Shown: positions 1 through 8,317 of the stretch, one piece after another
Layout: every line of letters begins with the position of its first letter
How positions within the stretch are numbered: position 1 is the stretch's first letter
NCBI GenBank assembly: GCA_023539445.1
Contig: JAKCEW010000010.1
Coordinates: 1-29,926 of the forward strand
Source: Candidatus Terraquivivens yellowstonensis
GTDB taxonomy: Archaea > Thermoproteota > Nitrososphaeria_A > Caldarchaeales > Wolframiiraptoraceae
Direction: 5' to 3'
Length of the DNA: 29,926 nucleotides
Made by a program: the position numbers and the translations under genes
Notes under the pieces: model-generated
The model's input: only the letters and a program-made list of their open reading frames with translations
What the model was told of the DNA's origin: nothing
Database searches by the model: none

Positions 1-20
1 TGAAAAATCCCAGGGGATTG

Positions 21-27
21 TATAAAA
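21..27. promoter_or_regulatory. Unassigned TATA-like box at left edge
   Basis: TATAAAA stands alone near the left edge. Read on the plus strand it would start a transcript near position 50, where no gene begins before 219. Read on the minus strand (TTTTATA) it could serve a divergent gene outside the window. The 1-218 stretch also holds two perfect palindromes: CTCTAATTAGAG at 74-85 and GGAAAAATTTTTCC at 113-126. Assignment is uncertain. Confidence 0.3.
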
Positions 28-218
28 CCTTTAGCTCCGTTTTCATGCGTATCGGGCCATGGTACGCTTTCTCCTCTAATTAGAGTATGAAGAGTATTTA
101 CTCAAGCATCCGGGAAAAATTTTTCCAATATCATGTTCGCCTTACAGGGTTTGGGTAAAAGATAGATTAATTTAACGTCTTGTTCTCGGAATAGGTGCCG
201 GGTTAGGGCGGTGTTGTC

Positions 219-1985
219 TTGGCGAGTAACGGAATTTCGGCTATCGCCTCGAGGTACAGGCTACTCTTCAGGATGCCGAGTCCAAAAGTTACCATAACGT
301 CCGTGGTATCGTTCTCGTTGCTTACAGCCCTGCTCATCTCTCTGCGTATAGGAGTACCGATTTTGACGGTGTATCTCTGCTTACTGCTACTCTTTTCGTC
401 CCTAGGTATGAACGTGCTATTTAAGAAGACTCTCCTGAAATACGAGTTCGTGTTTTCGCTCAACAGGCTTAACACGTTGTCGTTTGTCCAGACGGTAATT
501 CTCTTCTCAGCTTCGTTCATAGGCTTTCTGATATCATTTGCTACGAACAACATTTGGCACATGGTTATGGTGATTTACGTCGGTCTGTACGTATCAACAT
601 TTTTGGGTTCTTTGATATTTTTGTCGCTCAAATTTAGGCGATTTTCCCTGTTTTACATCTTTCTGCCAACGTTATTGCAGACTTTAGGTATAGCTCTCAT
701 TCTTGGACTCGATCTTAATGTAACGGTTGTGCTTGTCTTGGCGTCTTACGGTCTTGGTATTGCCTTCTCAGCACTCACTTTATTCATGATGGAGAAGTTT
801 GGCAAAATTTTGGGACAATCACCCATTAGGCTTCTCAAAGGTTTTATACTCAGCATGCTCGAAGGTGACGCCTCCTACCTTGAGAAGATGCTTTACGAAA
901 TCGGTAAAGCGACCGACATAATCGTAGACACGTTGCTCTTTAGAGATAAGATGGAAAAGACGCACATTCTATCCTTAGTTATTCCGCGCTTCCACCCCGG
1001 ACCCGTTAGGTCGATAGGGGGCAGTATAACACCATACATCATAGAGAGGGCGTTTGCCGCCTCAGGCTTGGAGGCAATAGTCCTCAAAGGATTGGCCGGT
1101 CATGAAATGGACATAGCGTCACGTGAAGACGGTCTAAGGCTAGCCAAGCAAGTTGTCGATTCTTCGCTCAAAGCATTGAAGGAAGGCGATTTTTGTGGAA
1201 TGGTCCTGAAGCCCATGACAATAACGTCCGGGAAGGCGTCAGCAAACGTGTTTGCCTTTGATGGCGTAAAGGTTGCCATAGTGAGCCTACATCCTAACCC
1301 GATGGAGGATTTGTTGCCCAGCATTATGCCGCAGGAATCGGACAGAATAGTGGTCGTAGATGCGCATAACTCCTTCGCGGAGCAAGGTGAGATTCAATTC
1401 AACTCCGACGTCCAGGATGTAGCAGATTTGATTAAGAAGGTCGAATCCATCCCCATAGATGAAGGCCGCAAGGATTTCTCCATAGGTTATGCAAGGATTG
1501 TTCCGAACGAATATGGACTGAACGACGGTTTAGGCCCAGGCGGAATATCGTGCTGGGTAGTAGGAGTTGATCACGAGGTGTTTGCCTACATCGTCGTGGA
1601 TGGTAATAACGCTTTACCGCGGGTGAGGTCTTTGGTGCAAGAAGCATTGCTAAGAGAAGGTGCATCGTTTAGCGAGTTGCTGACAACGGACACGCATCTC
1701 GTCTGCGCTATAAGCCTAGGTGGAAGGGGCTACCATCCGATTGGTGAGGTGCTTACACCGGAAACCGTCGCAGAGTATGCGAGGGTTTTATACAGGCAGG
1801 CGAAGGCCGCTATGAAGCCAGCTGAAGCACATTTCCAAAGACTGGTAGTGAAAGACGTTAGAGTCTTCTCGGAAAGCGTAATAAATTATATGGCAAAGAG
1901 TACTGTGAGGTCTTTCAGGATTTTTGTTGTCGGAATGTTATTGGGTATTGTAGCTTCGGCGTTGATGTTGCTGATGTTTATATAA
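219..1985 (+). CDS. DUF2070 family archaeal membrane protein
   Basis: 588 aa, recognised as the archaeal DUF2070 family, whose function is unknown. The N-terminal third (about residues 25-190) is strongly hydrophobic with several likely membrane segments. A long soluble domain follows, with motifs RFHPGP (about 257-262), GLAGHEMD and GGRGYHPIGE, and a single hydrophobic helix closes the protein (about 566-588). The histidine-rich motifs look like a metal or catalytic centre, but that is inference. The start is TTG at 219, preceded by a TTAATTTAA promoter element at 167-175 and a weak GGCGGTG site. It is separated from Alba by 55 bp, which holds its own promoter-like AT-rich tract, so this is probably a single-gene unit. 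The family assignment is confident; the role is not known. Confidence 0.85.
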   Translation: MASNGISAIASRYRLLFRMPSPKVTITSVVSFSLLTALLISLRIGVPILTVYLCLLLLFSSLGMNVLFKKTLLKYEFVFSLNRLNTLSFVQTVILFSASFIGFLISFATNNIWHMVMVIYVGLYVSTFLGSLIFLSLKFRRFSLFYIFLPTLLQTLGIALILGLDLNVTVVLVLASYGLGIAFSALTLFMMEKFGKILGQSPIRLLKGFILSMLEGDASYLEKMLYEIGKATDIIVDTLLFRDKMEKTHILSLVIPRFHPGPVRSIGGSITPYIIERAFAASGLEAIVLKGLAGHEMDIASREDGLRLAKQVVDSSLKALKEGDFCGMVLKPMTITSGKASANVFAFDGVKVAIVSLHPNPMEDLLPSIMPQESDRIVVVDAHNSFAEQGEIQFNSDVQDVADLIKKVESIPIDEGRKDFSIGYARIVPNEYGLNDGLGPGGISCWVVGVDHEVFAYIVVDGNNALPRVRSLVQEALLREGASFSELLTTDTHLVCAISLGGRGYHPIGEVLTPETVAEYARVLYRQAKAAMKPAEAHFQRLVVKDVRVFSESVINYMAKSTVRSFRIFVVGMLLGIVASALMLLMFI

Positions 1986-2040
1986 AGTGCGCGTTATGTT
2001 TTTATTTGATATTTTTAACAAATCTACTAAGCGATGAGCT

Positions 2041-2325
2041 ATGTCACAAACCGTGAAGCCTGGGCTGATACTAATAGGTAATAAGCCTGTGATAAGGTAC
2101 GTAACGGCTTGCATAACGCTCTTCAATCGAGGGGCTGAATTGGTCGTGCTAAGGGCTAGGGGTAAAAACATAAATAACTGCTTGGAAACCGTCAGGCTTT
2201 TACGCAACGGCTTCCTGAAGAACTTAAAGATTGTTGACGTAAAGATAGGTAGCGATGAGTACGAGACGCCTGATGGACGAAAGAGATATGCGAGCTACAT
2301 CGAGATTTTCTTAACTAAAGGTTAG
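2041..2325 (+). CDS. alba: DNA/RNA-binding protein Alba
   Basis: 94 aa, the usual length for Alba, the small dimeric archaeal chromatin protein that coats DNA and also binds RNA. The family pattern is clear: an N-terminal GNKPVIRYV segment corresponds to GKKPVMNYV of Sulfolobus Alba, followed by ELVVLRARGKNINNCLETV and a basic loop (DGRKRYASY) before the last strand. Only one of the two adjacent lysines of Sulfolobus Alba is kept (K15, preceded by Asn), so acetylation-type control would rest on a single residue. ATG at 2041 lies about 25 bp after an ATATTTTTAAC element near 2010-2019, fitting a leaderless or near-leaderless transcript. The gene appears to stand alone. Confidence 0.95.
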   Translation: MSQTVKPGLILIGNKPVIRYVTACITLFNRGAELVVLRARGKNINNCLETVRLLRNGFLKNLKIVDVKIGSDEYETPDGRKRYASYIEIFLTKG

Positions 2326-2364
2326 AAAAAGAATCTTATATTTTAGCACCGGTCTGCCCTAACG

Positions 2365-2374
2365 TTTAAATTTA
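2365..2374 (+). promoter_or_regulatory. TATA box for the eL42 translation operon
   Basis: TTTAAATTTA lies 42-51 bp upstream of the TTG start of eL42. The predicted transcription start is near 2395, leaving a leader of about 20 nt that contains a GTGATGA Shine-Dalgarno-like site just before the start codon. Confidence 0.55.
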
Positions 2375-2415
2375 GCCTTTGCTGAATGGTGTTAAGAATC
2401 CAAGAGTGATGACTT

Positions 2416-2694
2416 TTGAAAGTACCCGCAACGATTCGCACATACTGCCCTAAGTGCAACAAGCATACTCAGCATACTGTATCGCTTTACAAAAAGGGCA
2501 AAGAGAGGAGTCTAGCAATAGGTGCTAGGAGGCATCAAAGGGAGCTAAAGGGGTACGGTGGACAAAAGTACCCCATACAGCGTGATAAGGCTAAGACAAC
2601 CGACCGCAAAACTCTCATCCTCAAATGTCAGGTCTGCGGCTTCCAAGTTTTTAGGGGCGGAATAAGGCTGAAGAAGCTAGAGATTGTGAGGTGA
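2416..2694 (+). CDS. rpl44e: Large subunit ribosomal protein eL42 (L44e)
   Basis: 92 aa, full length for archaeal eL42, a zinc-binding protein of the large subunit near the E site. Two CxxC pairs bind zinc: CPKC (residues 11-14) and CQVC (about 74-77). Between them is the basic family-typical stretch with GARRHQRELKGYGGQ. The start is TTG at 2416 after a GTGATGA site. It is the first gene of a compact run with eS27, aIF2-alpha, Nop10 and a PAC2 protein. The same core order is conserved in many archaea, so co-transcription is very likely. Confidence 0.96.
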   Translation: MKVPATIRTYCPKCNKHTQHTVSLYKKGKERSLAIGARRHQRELKGYGGQKYPIQRDKAKTTDRKTLILKCQVCGFQVFRGGIRLKKLEIVR

Positions 2695-2700
2695 TTGTGT

Positions 2701-2907
2701 TTGGTAGGGGAGGCTGACTGGAGTAAGCTCATTCCCAAGCCCACGTCAAGGTTCTTGTTAGTAAGTTGTGATGAGTGTAATAATAAGCAGATAGTGTTCG
2801 AGCACGCGAAGACTGTTGTGAGATGCAAGGTTTGCAACTCGATTTTAGCAAAGCCAAGAGGCGGAAAGGCTCAGATAATCGGAAAGGTGCTGGACGTTTA
2901 TGAGTGA
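2701..2907 (+). CDS. rps27e: Small subunit ribosomal protein eS27
   Basis: About 68 aa. The zinc-ribbon motifs CDEC (about residues 24-27) and CKVC (about 43-46) and the segment ILAKPRGGKA are typical of archaeal eS27. Two in-frame TTG codons compete for the start. TTG at 2695 directly abuts the eL42 stop and overlaps its own ribosome site. TTG at 2701 lies 6 nt after GAGGTGAT (2687-2694) and is preferred. The 3' end overlaps the aIF2-alpha start by 8 nt, so translation of the two is probably coupled. Confidence 0.95.
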   Translation: MVGEADWSKLIPKPTSRFLLVSCDECNNKQIVFEHAKTVVRCKVCNSILAKPRGGKAQIIGKVLDVYE

Positions 2908-3682
2908 AAAAAGATTGCCGGAGGTCGGTGAGGTAGTCATCGGGACTGTGAAGAGGATTGACAAGTTTGGTGCTTACGTCTCATTGGATGAGTACGATAA
3001 GGCCGATGCCTTCATACATGTTTCTGAGATTTCGCTAAGATGGGTGAGGAACATCAGAGATTACCTTAGAGAAGGGCAGAAAGCAGTATTCAAAGTGTTA
3101 CGCTCTGATCCGACAACCATGCAGGTTGACCTCTCTTTGAGGAGGGTCTCAAAGAGGGAGAAGGTAGAAAAACTGATTTTATGGAAGAAGAAGCAGAAAG
3201 TCAAAAGGGTAATAAAACTTTTAGCGGAAAAGACTGGGCTTAATAGGGCGGAGCTTGAGAAGACTTTTCTCGAGCCTATAAAAGGGAATGAAGTTGAGCT
3301 TTACGATATTTTTGAAAGGCTGACAAAGGATGAAACAATCCCTGATTTTTTAAAGAACTTACCAGAGAATGTTCTTAACGCTTTGAAAGAGATCGTAAAG
3401 CAGGAGATAAAGAGGAAGAGCGTCGTGAATAAGGGCATACTTGTGCTTTACTGTCAATCCGGGAACGGTGTTGTGATTATCAGGAATGCTATCAAGGAAG
3501 CCATGTCGCTTGCAGGCAAGGACCAAAACGTGACAATAACGGTCATAGGACCTCCCAGGTACCTTCTCAAGGTAGAGGCAGAGGATAGTGAAACGTCCGA
3601 GAAACTATTAAACCAGGCGGCGGAGAGGTGTATAGAGTACGTAGTCAGCAAGGGAGGAAAAGGAGAGTTCAAGAAAAGTTGA
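2900..3682 (+). CDS. eif2a: Translation initiation factor aIF2 subunit alpha
   Basis: 260 aa, normal length for archaeal aIF2-alpha, the tRNA-proximal subunit of the heterotrimer that carries initiator Met-tRNA to the ribosome. The N-terminal S1/OB domain (about residues 1-85) shows GEVVIGTVKRIDKFGAYVSL and AFIHVSEISLRWV. A helical middle domain follows, then the C-terminal alpha/beta domain that contacts the gamma subunit (about 175-260). ATG at 2900 overlaps the end of eS27, and the TGA stop overlaps the TTG start of Nop10, so the gene sits inside a translationally coupled operon. Confidence 0.96.
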   Translation: MSEKRLPEVGEVVIGTVKRIDKFGAYVSLDEYDKADAFIHVSEISLRWVRNIRDYLREGQKAVFKVLRSDPTTMQVDLSLRRVSKREKVEKLILWKKKQKVKRVIKLLAEKTGLNRAELEKTFLEPIKGNEVELYDIFERLTKDETIPDFLKNLPENVLNALKEIVKQEIKRKSVVNKGILVLYCQSGNGVVIIRNAIKEAMSLAGKDQNVTITVIGPPRYLLKVEAEDSETSEKLLNQAAERCIEYVVSKGGKGEFKKS

Positions 3683-3852
3683 CAAAAATATGGAAATGTA
3701 CAGTATGCGGCAGGTACACGCTCTCAAGTGAGAGGTGCCCGTCATGTGGCGGGCCCGTAAAAACCCCGCATCCACCAAACATTAATCTTCAAGATAAGTA
3801 TATCAATACTGTCGTGAAATTAAGGAGGGAGATGAAGTGGAAACAAGCATAG
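3679..3852 (+). CDS. nop10: H/ACA ribonucleoprotein subunit Nop10
   Basis: 57 aa from the TTG at 3679. An upstream ATG in the same frame (3628) would add 17 residues lying inside the aIF2-alpha gene and is unlikely. Nop10 is the small scaffold that joins the Cbf5 pseudouridine synthase in H/ACA guide RNA complexes. The N-terminal zinc ribbon is plain (KCTVCGRYTL, then CPSCGGP), followed by the conserved PHPP and a C-terminal helix. The TTGA overlap with the aIF2-alpha stop and the overlap with the next gene at 3837 match the usual archaeal order aIF2-alpha, Nop10, PAC2. Confidence 0.94.
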   Translation: MTKIWKCTVCGRYTLSSERCPSCGGPVKTPHPPNINLQDKYINTVVKLRREMKWKQA

Positions 3853-4601
3853 TGCTCGAGAAGGCTGTAGACCTTAAGGGTGCGTACGCGATAGAGATAG
3901 CCCCCTCGCCTGGCGCCGCGGGTCTAATAGCAGGCGCCTTTTTGATTGATGCCTTAAAGGCCGAGAAGGTTGGTGAAGTATTATCACCACACTTCCCTCA
4001 AGTGAGCCTCGTAAATGAAGACGGTTTAGCGTTTCCGTCGCGTATAGAGTTGCATTTTTACATTAACAAGGAAATGGGCCTAAAACTCCTATTCATAGTT
4101 AGGAATTTCCCCATGGAGAGCGGTGACGGCAGTTATTTAGTGGCTAAAAAGATCTATGAGTTTTTAAAATCAAATGGTGTTGAAGCCCTTTATTGTCTGG
4201 GAAGCGGAAGGATAACAGGAAACGGCGAGGTTTTTATCTCAGCTACAAAGTTGGAACATGCTAAGGAACTTTTGGATGCAGGTGCCAAAATGGCACCCAA
4301 CCAAGACATTCTCCCGGTAGATAGGCTGACGTCTTTTCTTTTACTCTTCTTTACGAGGGATGGAAAGAGAGCATGCTTGTTATTGTCGGACTCGCCGTCC
4401 TATATACCAGACCCCAGCGCCGCCAAAAAGTTGTTGGAAACGCTTCTCAGGTCATTAAAGATGGAGTTAGATTTGAGCAAATTGGACGAAGACATAAAGA
4501 GGTATCAACAATTACTCGAAGGTCTTGAAAAAAGCGTACTCGGCCAAACTGAGCCTGCCCACGAAGAGAGGCCAACGAGAGAACCGTTCTATATAGGATA
4601 A
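3837..4601 (+). CDS. PAC2 family proteasome assembly chaperone-like protein
   Basis: 254 aa. The N-terminal half (IEIAPSPGAAGLIAGAFLIDAL) and the GSGRITG region mark the PAC2 family, archaeal relatives of the eukaryotic proteasome chaperone PAC2. Archaeal members (PbaA/PbaB) assist or modulate 20S proteasome assembly, though their precise role varies. The C-terminal part has a helical region (about 200-245) rich in Lys, Glu and Leu. The GTG start at 3837 is preceded by GGAGG about 8 nt away and overlaps the Nop10 3' end by 16 nt. It is the last gene of the operon and converges on the regulator at 4617. Confidence 0.85.
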   Translation: METSIVLEKAVDLKGAYAIEIAPSPGAAGLIAGAFLIDALKAEKVGEVLSPHFPQVSLVNEDGLAFPSRIELHFYINKEMGLKLLFIVRNFPMESGDGSYLVAKKIYEFLKSNGVEALYCLGSGRITGNGEVFISATKLEHAKELLDAGAKMAPNQDILPVDRLTSFLLLFFTRDGKRACLLLSDSPSYIPDPSAAKKLLETLLRSLKMELDLSKLDEDIKRYQQLLEGLEKSVLGQTEPAHEERPTREPFYIG

Positions 4602-4616
4602 TTTCGTTCACAATTT

Positions 4617-4817
4617 TCAGCGCTCGTTAGTGCTTGACTTAAATTTGCCTAGCTCGCTCTTTAAAAGGTCTCTCACCGCCATGCGCATCACAGCGCTTCT
4701 ACTCGGATACATGCCCTTTCTGACGAGTTCATCCATGCCTTCTATTAGGGCCTCTGGCATCTTGACGGATATCAACTTCATGCCTTTTTTCTCGTGTGTT
4801 TTTGTATCTTTTTCCAT
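4617..4817 (-). CDS. Ribbon-helix-helix (CopG/Arc-type) regulator
   Basis: 66 aa. After a short charged N-terminus, the segment KLISVKMPEALIEGMDELV forms the predicted beta-strand and first helix, and GMYPSRSAVMRMAVRDLL forms the turn and second helix, the standard ribbon-helix-helix pattern. These small dimers bind operator DNA through the paired N-terminal strands. A good GGAGGA site precedes the ATG. Targets cannot be read from the sequence. It is divergent from the GatC-like/amidase pair and shares its roughly 160-bp upstream region, so that pair is one candidate target (inference). Confidence 0.8.
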   Translation of the reverse strand: MEKDTKTHEKKGMKLISVKMPEALIEGMDELVRKGMYPSRSAVMRMAVRDLLKSELGKFKSSTNER

Positions 4818-4940
4818 GCGCTATCTTCCTCCGGTACAGATCAGTATAACTCGTGTCATCGTTACAAATGCTTGGATATAAGCTTCATTAGACCTAAGCA
4901 ACATAGGCAACATCAAATTATCAAAATAAATTTTTTACAA

Positions 4941-4950
4941 ATATATATTT
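4941..4950 (+). promoter_or_regulatory. TATA box for the GatC-like/amidase pair
   Basis: ATATATATTT is centred about 31 bp before the ATG at 4977. A start site near 4972 would give an almost leaderless mRNA. Confidence 0.5.
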
Positions 4951-4976
4951 TCCTTTTCAGCATTGAGTGAAAGAAC

Positions 4977-5186
4977 ATGGGTTGCGAGCATGAAGATTTA
5001 ACAAAGGTTATAAAAGCACGTTTAACATCGTTAGGTCTTAATCTTTCGGACGGCGAGCTTTCAAAGCTGTCTCATGATTTAAATAGTGTTCTTAAAATTT
5101 CCAAGCTGTTTGACGAAATCCTATCTTACGAAGAGGAGCCTGCGATCTTTTTCTTGTTAAGGGTTGAGGATTATGGGGAAGCGTGA
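4977..5186 (+). CDS. Short GatC-like protein
   Basis: 69 aa. The central part (ARLTSLGLNLSDGELSKLSHDLNSVLKISKLFDEIL) follows the GatC pattern of a conserved leucine-rich N-terminal helix pair that embraces GatA. It is shorter than usual GatC (about 90-100 aa), and the C-terminal belt region that normally reaches GatB is reduced to EEEPAIFFLLRVEDYGEA. It overlaps the amidase start, so the two are coupled. No gatB lies nearby. It may be a true GatC whose GatB is elsewhere, or a dedicated partner of a non-tRNA amidase. Confidence 0.6.
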   Translation: MGCEHEDLTKVIKARLTSLGLNLSDGELSKLSHDLNSVLKISKLFDEILSYEEEPAIFFLLRVEDYGEA

Positions 5187-6585
5187 CCTTCTCCACCTTT
5201 CCATAAAAGAGATCTCAGAAGCTATCAGGACCTGTGATGTTTCACCCGTAGAATTGACAGCCTCCGTCATCGAGAGGGCTAAGCGCCTGAATAGTTTGTT
5301 AAATGCCTACATCTCCATATTCGAGCAGTCCGCCATACAGGAGGCTGTCAAGGCAGAGGCTGAGATACGTGCTGGGAGGTGGTTGGGCCCTCTACACGGC
5401 GTGCCGCTATCTCTCAAAGACATATTTTATGTAAAGGACACGATAATGACGGCAGGCTCGCCCATCCTTAAAGGTTTCATAGCAAAGCATGATGCCTTTG
5501 TTGTGAGAAAGTTACGCGGGGCAGGTGCTATCCTCATAGGTAAGACAAATTTGCACGAATTCGCCTACGGTGTGACAAACATCAATCCATACTTTGGTGC
5601 AACAAAAAATCCTTGGAATCCAGACAGAATTGCGGGCGGGAGTAGCGGTGGATCTGCGGCGGCCGTGGCGGCTGGTATGTGTTTCGCCTCCTTGGGCACG
5701 GATACGGGCGGCTCGACCAGAATACCGGCGGCGCTCTGCGGCATTATAGGCTTCAAGCCGACTTACGGTTTAGTGAGTAGGTACGGTGTCTTTCCGCTTG
5801 CGTGGTCCTTAGATCATGTTGGTATACTGGCGAGAAGTGCTTGGGATGTAGGGATTTTGCTGGAGGCGATCGCAGGACGTGACCCGGCAGACAGCACAAC
5901 ACTCGTCTCAAAACCCTTTGAAGCAAAACAAATCGACACATATAACGTAAAAAGGTTGAAGGTCGGCGTACCAAGCGATAAATTCTTGGAACCGCTACAG
6001 GACGATGTTAAAAGACTTTTCTGGAGTTCTTTGAAAAAGTTGGAGGATGAAGGCTGGCAGATAAGTGAGTTCGAGTTTAAATATTTTGAACACGTCTCCG
6101 CTTGCAGGTACATCATTTTGTTGACAGAGGCAGCAGCTTTACACGTGGATTGGCTCAAAAAGAATCCGGAGCTTTACAGCGAAGAGCTAAGGCATAGGTT
6201 GATGCTGGGTTTGCTAGTCCCGCCAGAAGTTTACCTGAAAGCTCAAAGAGCTAGGAAAGTACTCATCAGGGAATTCTTAAGAGCAATGAACGATTTGGAC
6301 CTTGTAGCATGTCCCACAACATCCGTGACAGCTCCAAGATTAGATGAGGAAAAAATCTTAGTAAATGGTGCGGAGCTGAGCGTAAGGCTGGCTCTGCTGA
6401 GGCTGACGGAACCATTCAATGCGCTCGCGCTTCCTGCGATATCCGTACCTTGTGGTATGTCAAAGGACGGACTGCCGGTAGGTCTGCAGATGGTGTCTAA
6501 GCCTTTCCATGACGGTCTTCTACTCGCAGCAGCTTTGGCTTATGAGGAGATAACTGGCAACAGTTACAAAACACCGCCGCTATAA
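5173..6585 (+). CDS. Amidase signature family protein, GatA-like
   Basis: About 470 aa. The Ser-cisSer-Lys triad of the amidase signature family is complete. Lys lies in LSLKDIFYV (about residue 82), cis-Ser in AGGSSGGSAAAV (about 157), and the nucleophile Ser in GTDTGGSTRIPAAL (about 181). The segments FKPTYGLVSRYGV and GLPVGLQMV resemble GatA of the Asp-tRNA(Asn)/Glu-tRNA(Gln) amidotransferase. With a GatC-like gene in front, GatA is plausible. The lack of gatB and the divergent region at 270-370 leave a free-standing amidase possible. TTG at 5164 is an alternative start; ATG at 5173 is preferred. The gene converges on the GAPN gene with 75 bp between them. Confidence 0.82.
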   Translation: MGKRDLLHLSIKEISEAIRTCDVSPVELTASVIERAKRLNSLLNAYISIFEQSAIQEAVKAEAEIRAGRWLGPLHGVPLSLKDIFYVKDTIMTAGSPILKGFIAKHDAFVVRKLRGAGAILIGKTNLHEFAYGVTNINPYFGATKNPWNPDRIAGGSSGGSAAAVAAGMCFASLGTDTGGSTRIPAALCGIIGFKPTYGLVSRYGVFPLAWSLDHVGILARSAWDVGILLEAIAGRDPADSTTLVSKPFEAKQIDTYNVKRLKVGVPSDKFLEPLQDDVKRLFWSSLKKLEDEGWQISEFEFKYFEHVSACRYIILLTEAAALHVDWLKKNPELYSEELRHRLMLGLLVPPEVYLKAQRARKVLIREFLRAMNDLDLVACPTTSVTAPRLDEEKILVNGAELSVRLALLRLTEPFNALALPAISVPCGMSKDGLPVGLQMVSKPFHDGLLLAAALAYEEITGNSYKTPPL

Positions 6586-6660
6586 CTTTGCGCTAAAAAT
6601 CAGTAAGAGCATCAGACCTAGACGGTGCCTGCCGTACTCTTTTACGCATCTTTTGATAAG

Positions 6661-8214
6661 CTAAAGTGCTTTCTTAACCTTTCCGAGACCGGCAGGTTCT
6701 AAGTTGAACACGATAGTCTTGAGGACTGTCATCTCATCTATGCTGTAACCTATGCCTTCTCTACCTATGCCTGAATCCTTCACTCCGCCGAACGGGAAGA
6801 AACCGACACCGTGCCTAGGCATGTCGTTTATCGTAACCTCCCCAACCTGCAACCTCTTCGCAACTTTCCACATTCTGTAAAAGTTGTTCGTAAATACGCA
6901 GGAGTCGAGCCCGTACCTTGACCTTCGTGAAATCTCTATAGCATCGTCTTCGCTATCTATCCTGACGATTGGTATTACTGGACCAAACGTTTCCTCCCAT
7001 ACTATTTTAGCATCGAGCGGAACATTGTCAAGAACCGTCGGCTCAAAGTAGCACCCCCAATACCTTCCGCCCCTAAGCAGCTTGGCTCCTTTATCCAGAG
7101 CATCCTTCACCAAACCGTAAACATACTCTACGGCCCTTCTGTTGATCATGGGCCCCATCATGACATCCGGATCCCTAGGGTCTCCGAACTTCCAGCCATC
7201 CACTTCTTTCAACACTTTTTCAACAAAGACGTCCGCGACGCTCTTTTGGACCAGAACCACGCTTATTGCATCGCATCTTTGGCCCGCGTTCCTTAAGGAC
7301 CCCTCAACGCACTTCTTTGCCGCGAGGTCTAGGTCCGCATCGTCAAGAACTATCGCGAGTGCTTTTCCACCCAATTCAAGATGCATGGGCTTTATCGTCG
7401 AGGCCTTGTAAAGCTCTTTCCCTGTACTCGTGCTCCCGGTAAACGAAACCAAACGAACCTTCTCACTGGACGCCAATAGGCTAGCGATCTTCCCTGGACC
7501 TGTGACGACGTTTAGGCAACCACGCGGTAACCCAGCCTCTTCTAATATCCTAGCAAAGAGTAGCTGACTGAGCGGGTCATCGCTGGCAGGCTTAACCACG
7601 ACTGAGTTGCCCGATAAGAGCGCCGGTATGATCTTCGCCGCTGGTATGTAAAGCGGGTAGTTGAACGGACCTATCGCGCCAACCACACCTACCGGCTCGT
7701 GGATGACCAAAGCTATCTTTCCCACAGTGTCCTCTGACCAATCGCCCGGTATGTACTCGCCAAATATCTTCCTTGCTTCCTCCATCGTCAGTCGCATCCT
7801 ATCGATCGTTGCCTTTACCTCACCTAGCGCATCCCTCCTAGGCTTGCCAGCCTCCAGCATCAGCGTCTCTACAAAATCTTGAGTCCTTTCTTTCATGAGC
7901 TCGACCGCTAGATGAAATATCTCTATCCTACTGATTGCGGCGATATCCCTTATCCTTCCTTGGTTTTCTTTTGCTACGTCTATCGCCAACTCCATGTCCT
8001 TCTCCCCAGCTTTCTGTGCCCTTGCGATGACGCTGTCGTCAATCGGCGTATCTATATCGAACGTCTCATTCGTTGAAGCACTAACCCATTTACCGTCCAA
8101 AAACATCTTAAAGACTGGTATGCCGTCAGGACCAACCTCATAAATCTCGTCAAAGAATTTGCCGAGCTTTAGTTTAGGCGCCCCATATTCCAGCCTCGGT
8201 CCCGCGACGGACAA
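6661..8214 (-). CDS. gapN: Non-phosphorylating NADP glyceraldehyde-3-phosphate dehydrogenase (GAPN)
   Basis: 517 aa member of the aldehyde dehydrogenase superfamily. Catalytic features are all present: FNYP with the oxyanion Asn (about residue 184), the general base Glu in HLELGGK (E280), the nucleophile Cys in NAGQRC (C314), and the cofactor loop GSTSTGKEL (260-268). The N-terminal extension and overall pattern match the GAPN of crenarchaea, which oxidises glyceraldehyde-3-phosphate straight to 3-phosphoglycerate without making ATP. Another sugar-aldehyde dehydrogenase specificity cannot be excluded. The start is TTG at 8214, with AGGTGA 5 nt upstream. The gene is divergent from the glycerol genes, whose product dihydroxyacetone phosphate would feed it after isomerisation. 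Confidence 0.82.
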   Translation of the reverse strand: MSVAGPRLEYGAPKLKLGKFFDEIYEVGPDGIPVFKMFLDGKWVSASTNETFDIDTPIDDSVIARAQKAGEKDMELAIDVAKENQGRIRDIAAISRIEIFHLAVELMKERTQDFVETLMLEAGKPRRDALGEVKATIDRMRLTMEEARKIFGEYIPGDWSEDTVGKIALVIHEPVGVVGAIGPFNYPLYIPAAKIIPALLSGNSVVVKPASDDPLSQLLFARILEEAGLPRGCLNVVTGPGKIASLLASSEKVRLVSFTGSTSTGKELYKASTIKPMHLELGGKALAIVLDDADLDLAAKKCVEGSLRNAGQRCDAISVVLVQKSVADVFVEKVLKEVDGWKFGDPRDPDVMMGPMINRRAVEYVYGLVKDALDKGAKLLRGGRYWGCYFEPTVLDNVPLDAKIVWEETFGPVIPIVRIDSEDDAIEISRRSRYGLDSCVFTNNFYRMWKVAKRLQVGEVTINDMPRHGVGFFPFGGVKDSGIGREGIGYSIDEMTVLKTIVFNLEPAGLGKVKKAL

Positions 8215-8288
8215 ACAAATTCACCTGTATCATATCAAACCTTCTTGTGGTGTATTAAAAAGTTTTGTTATGCCAATCTTAGAGAGGC

Positions 8289-8298
8289 TTATATAGGT
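8289..8298 (+). promoter_or_regulatory. TATA box for leaderless glpK
   Basis: TTATATAGG is centred about 25 bp before the GTG start at 8318, placing the transcription start on the start codon itself. The 103-bp divergent region also carries a TTTTTAATA element oriented toward gapN (about 8255-8265), so the two promoters are close enough to be co-regulated. Confidence 0.6.
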
Positions 8299-8317
8299 TT
8301 TAAGATCTAGCAGTTTT

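Noticed and set aside
203-562. 119-aa ORF on the minus strand
   Set aside because: It lies wholly opposite the DUF2070 gene, reads as low-quality protein, and has no recognisable motif.
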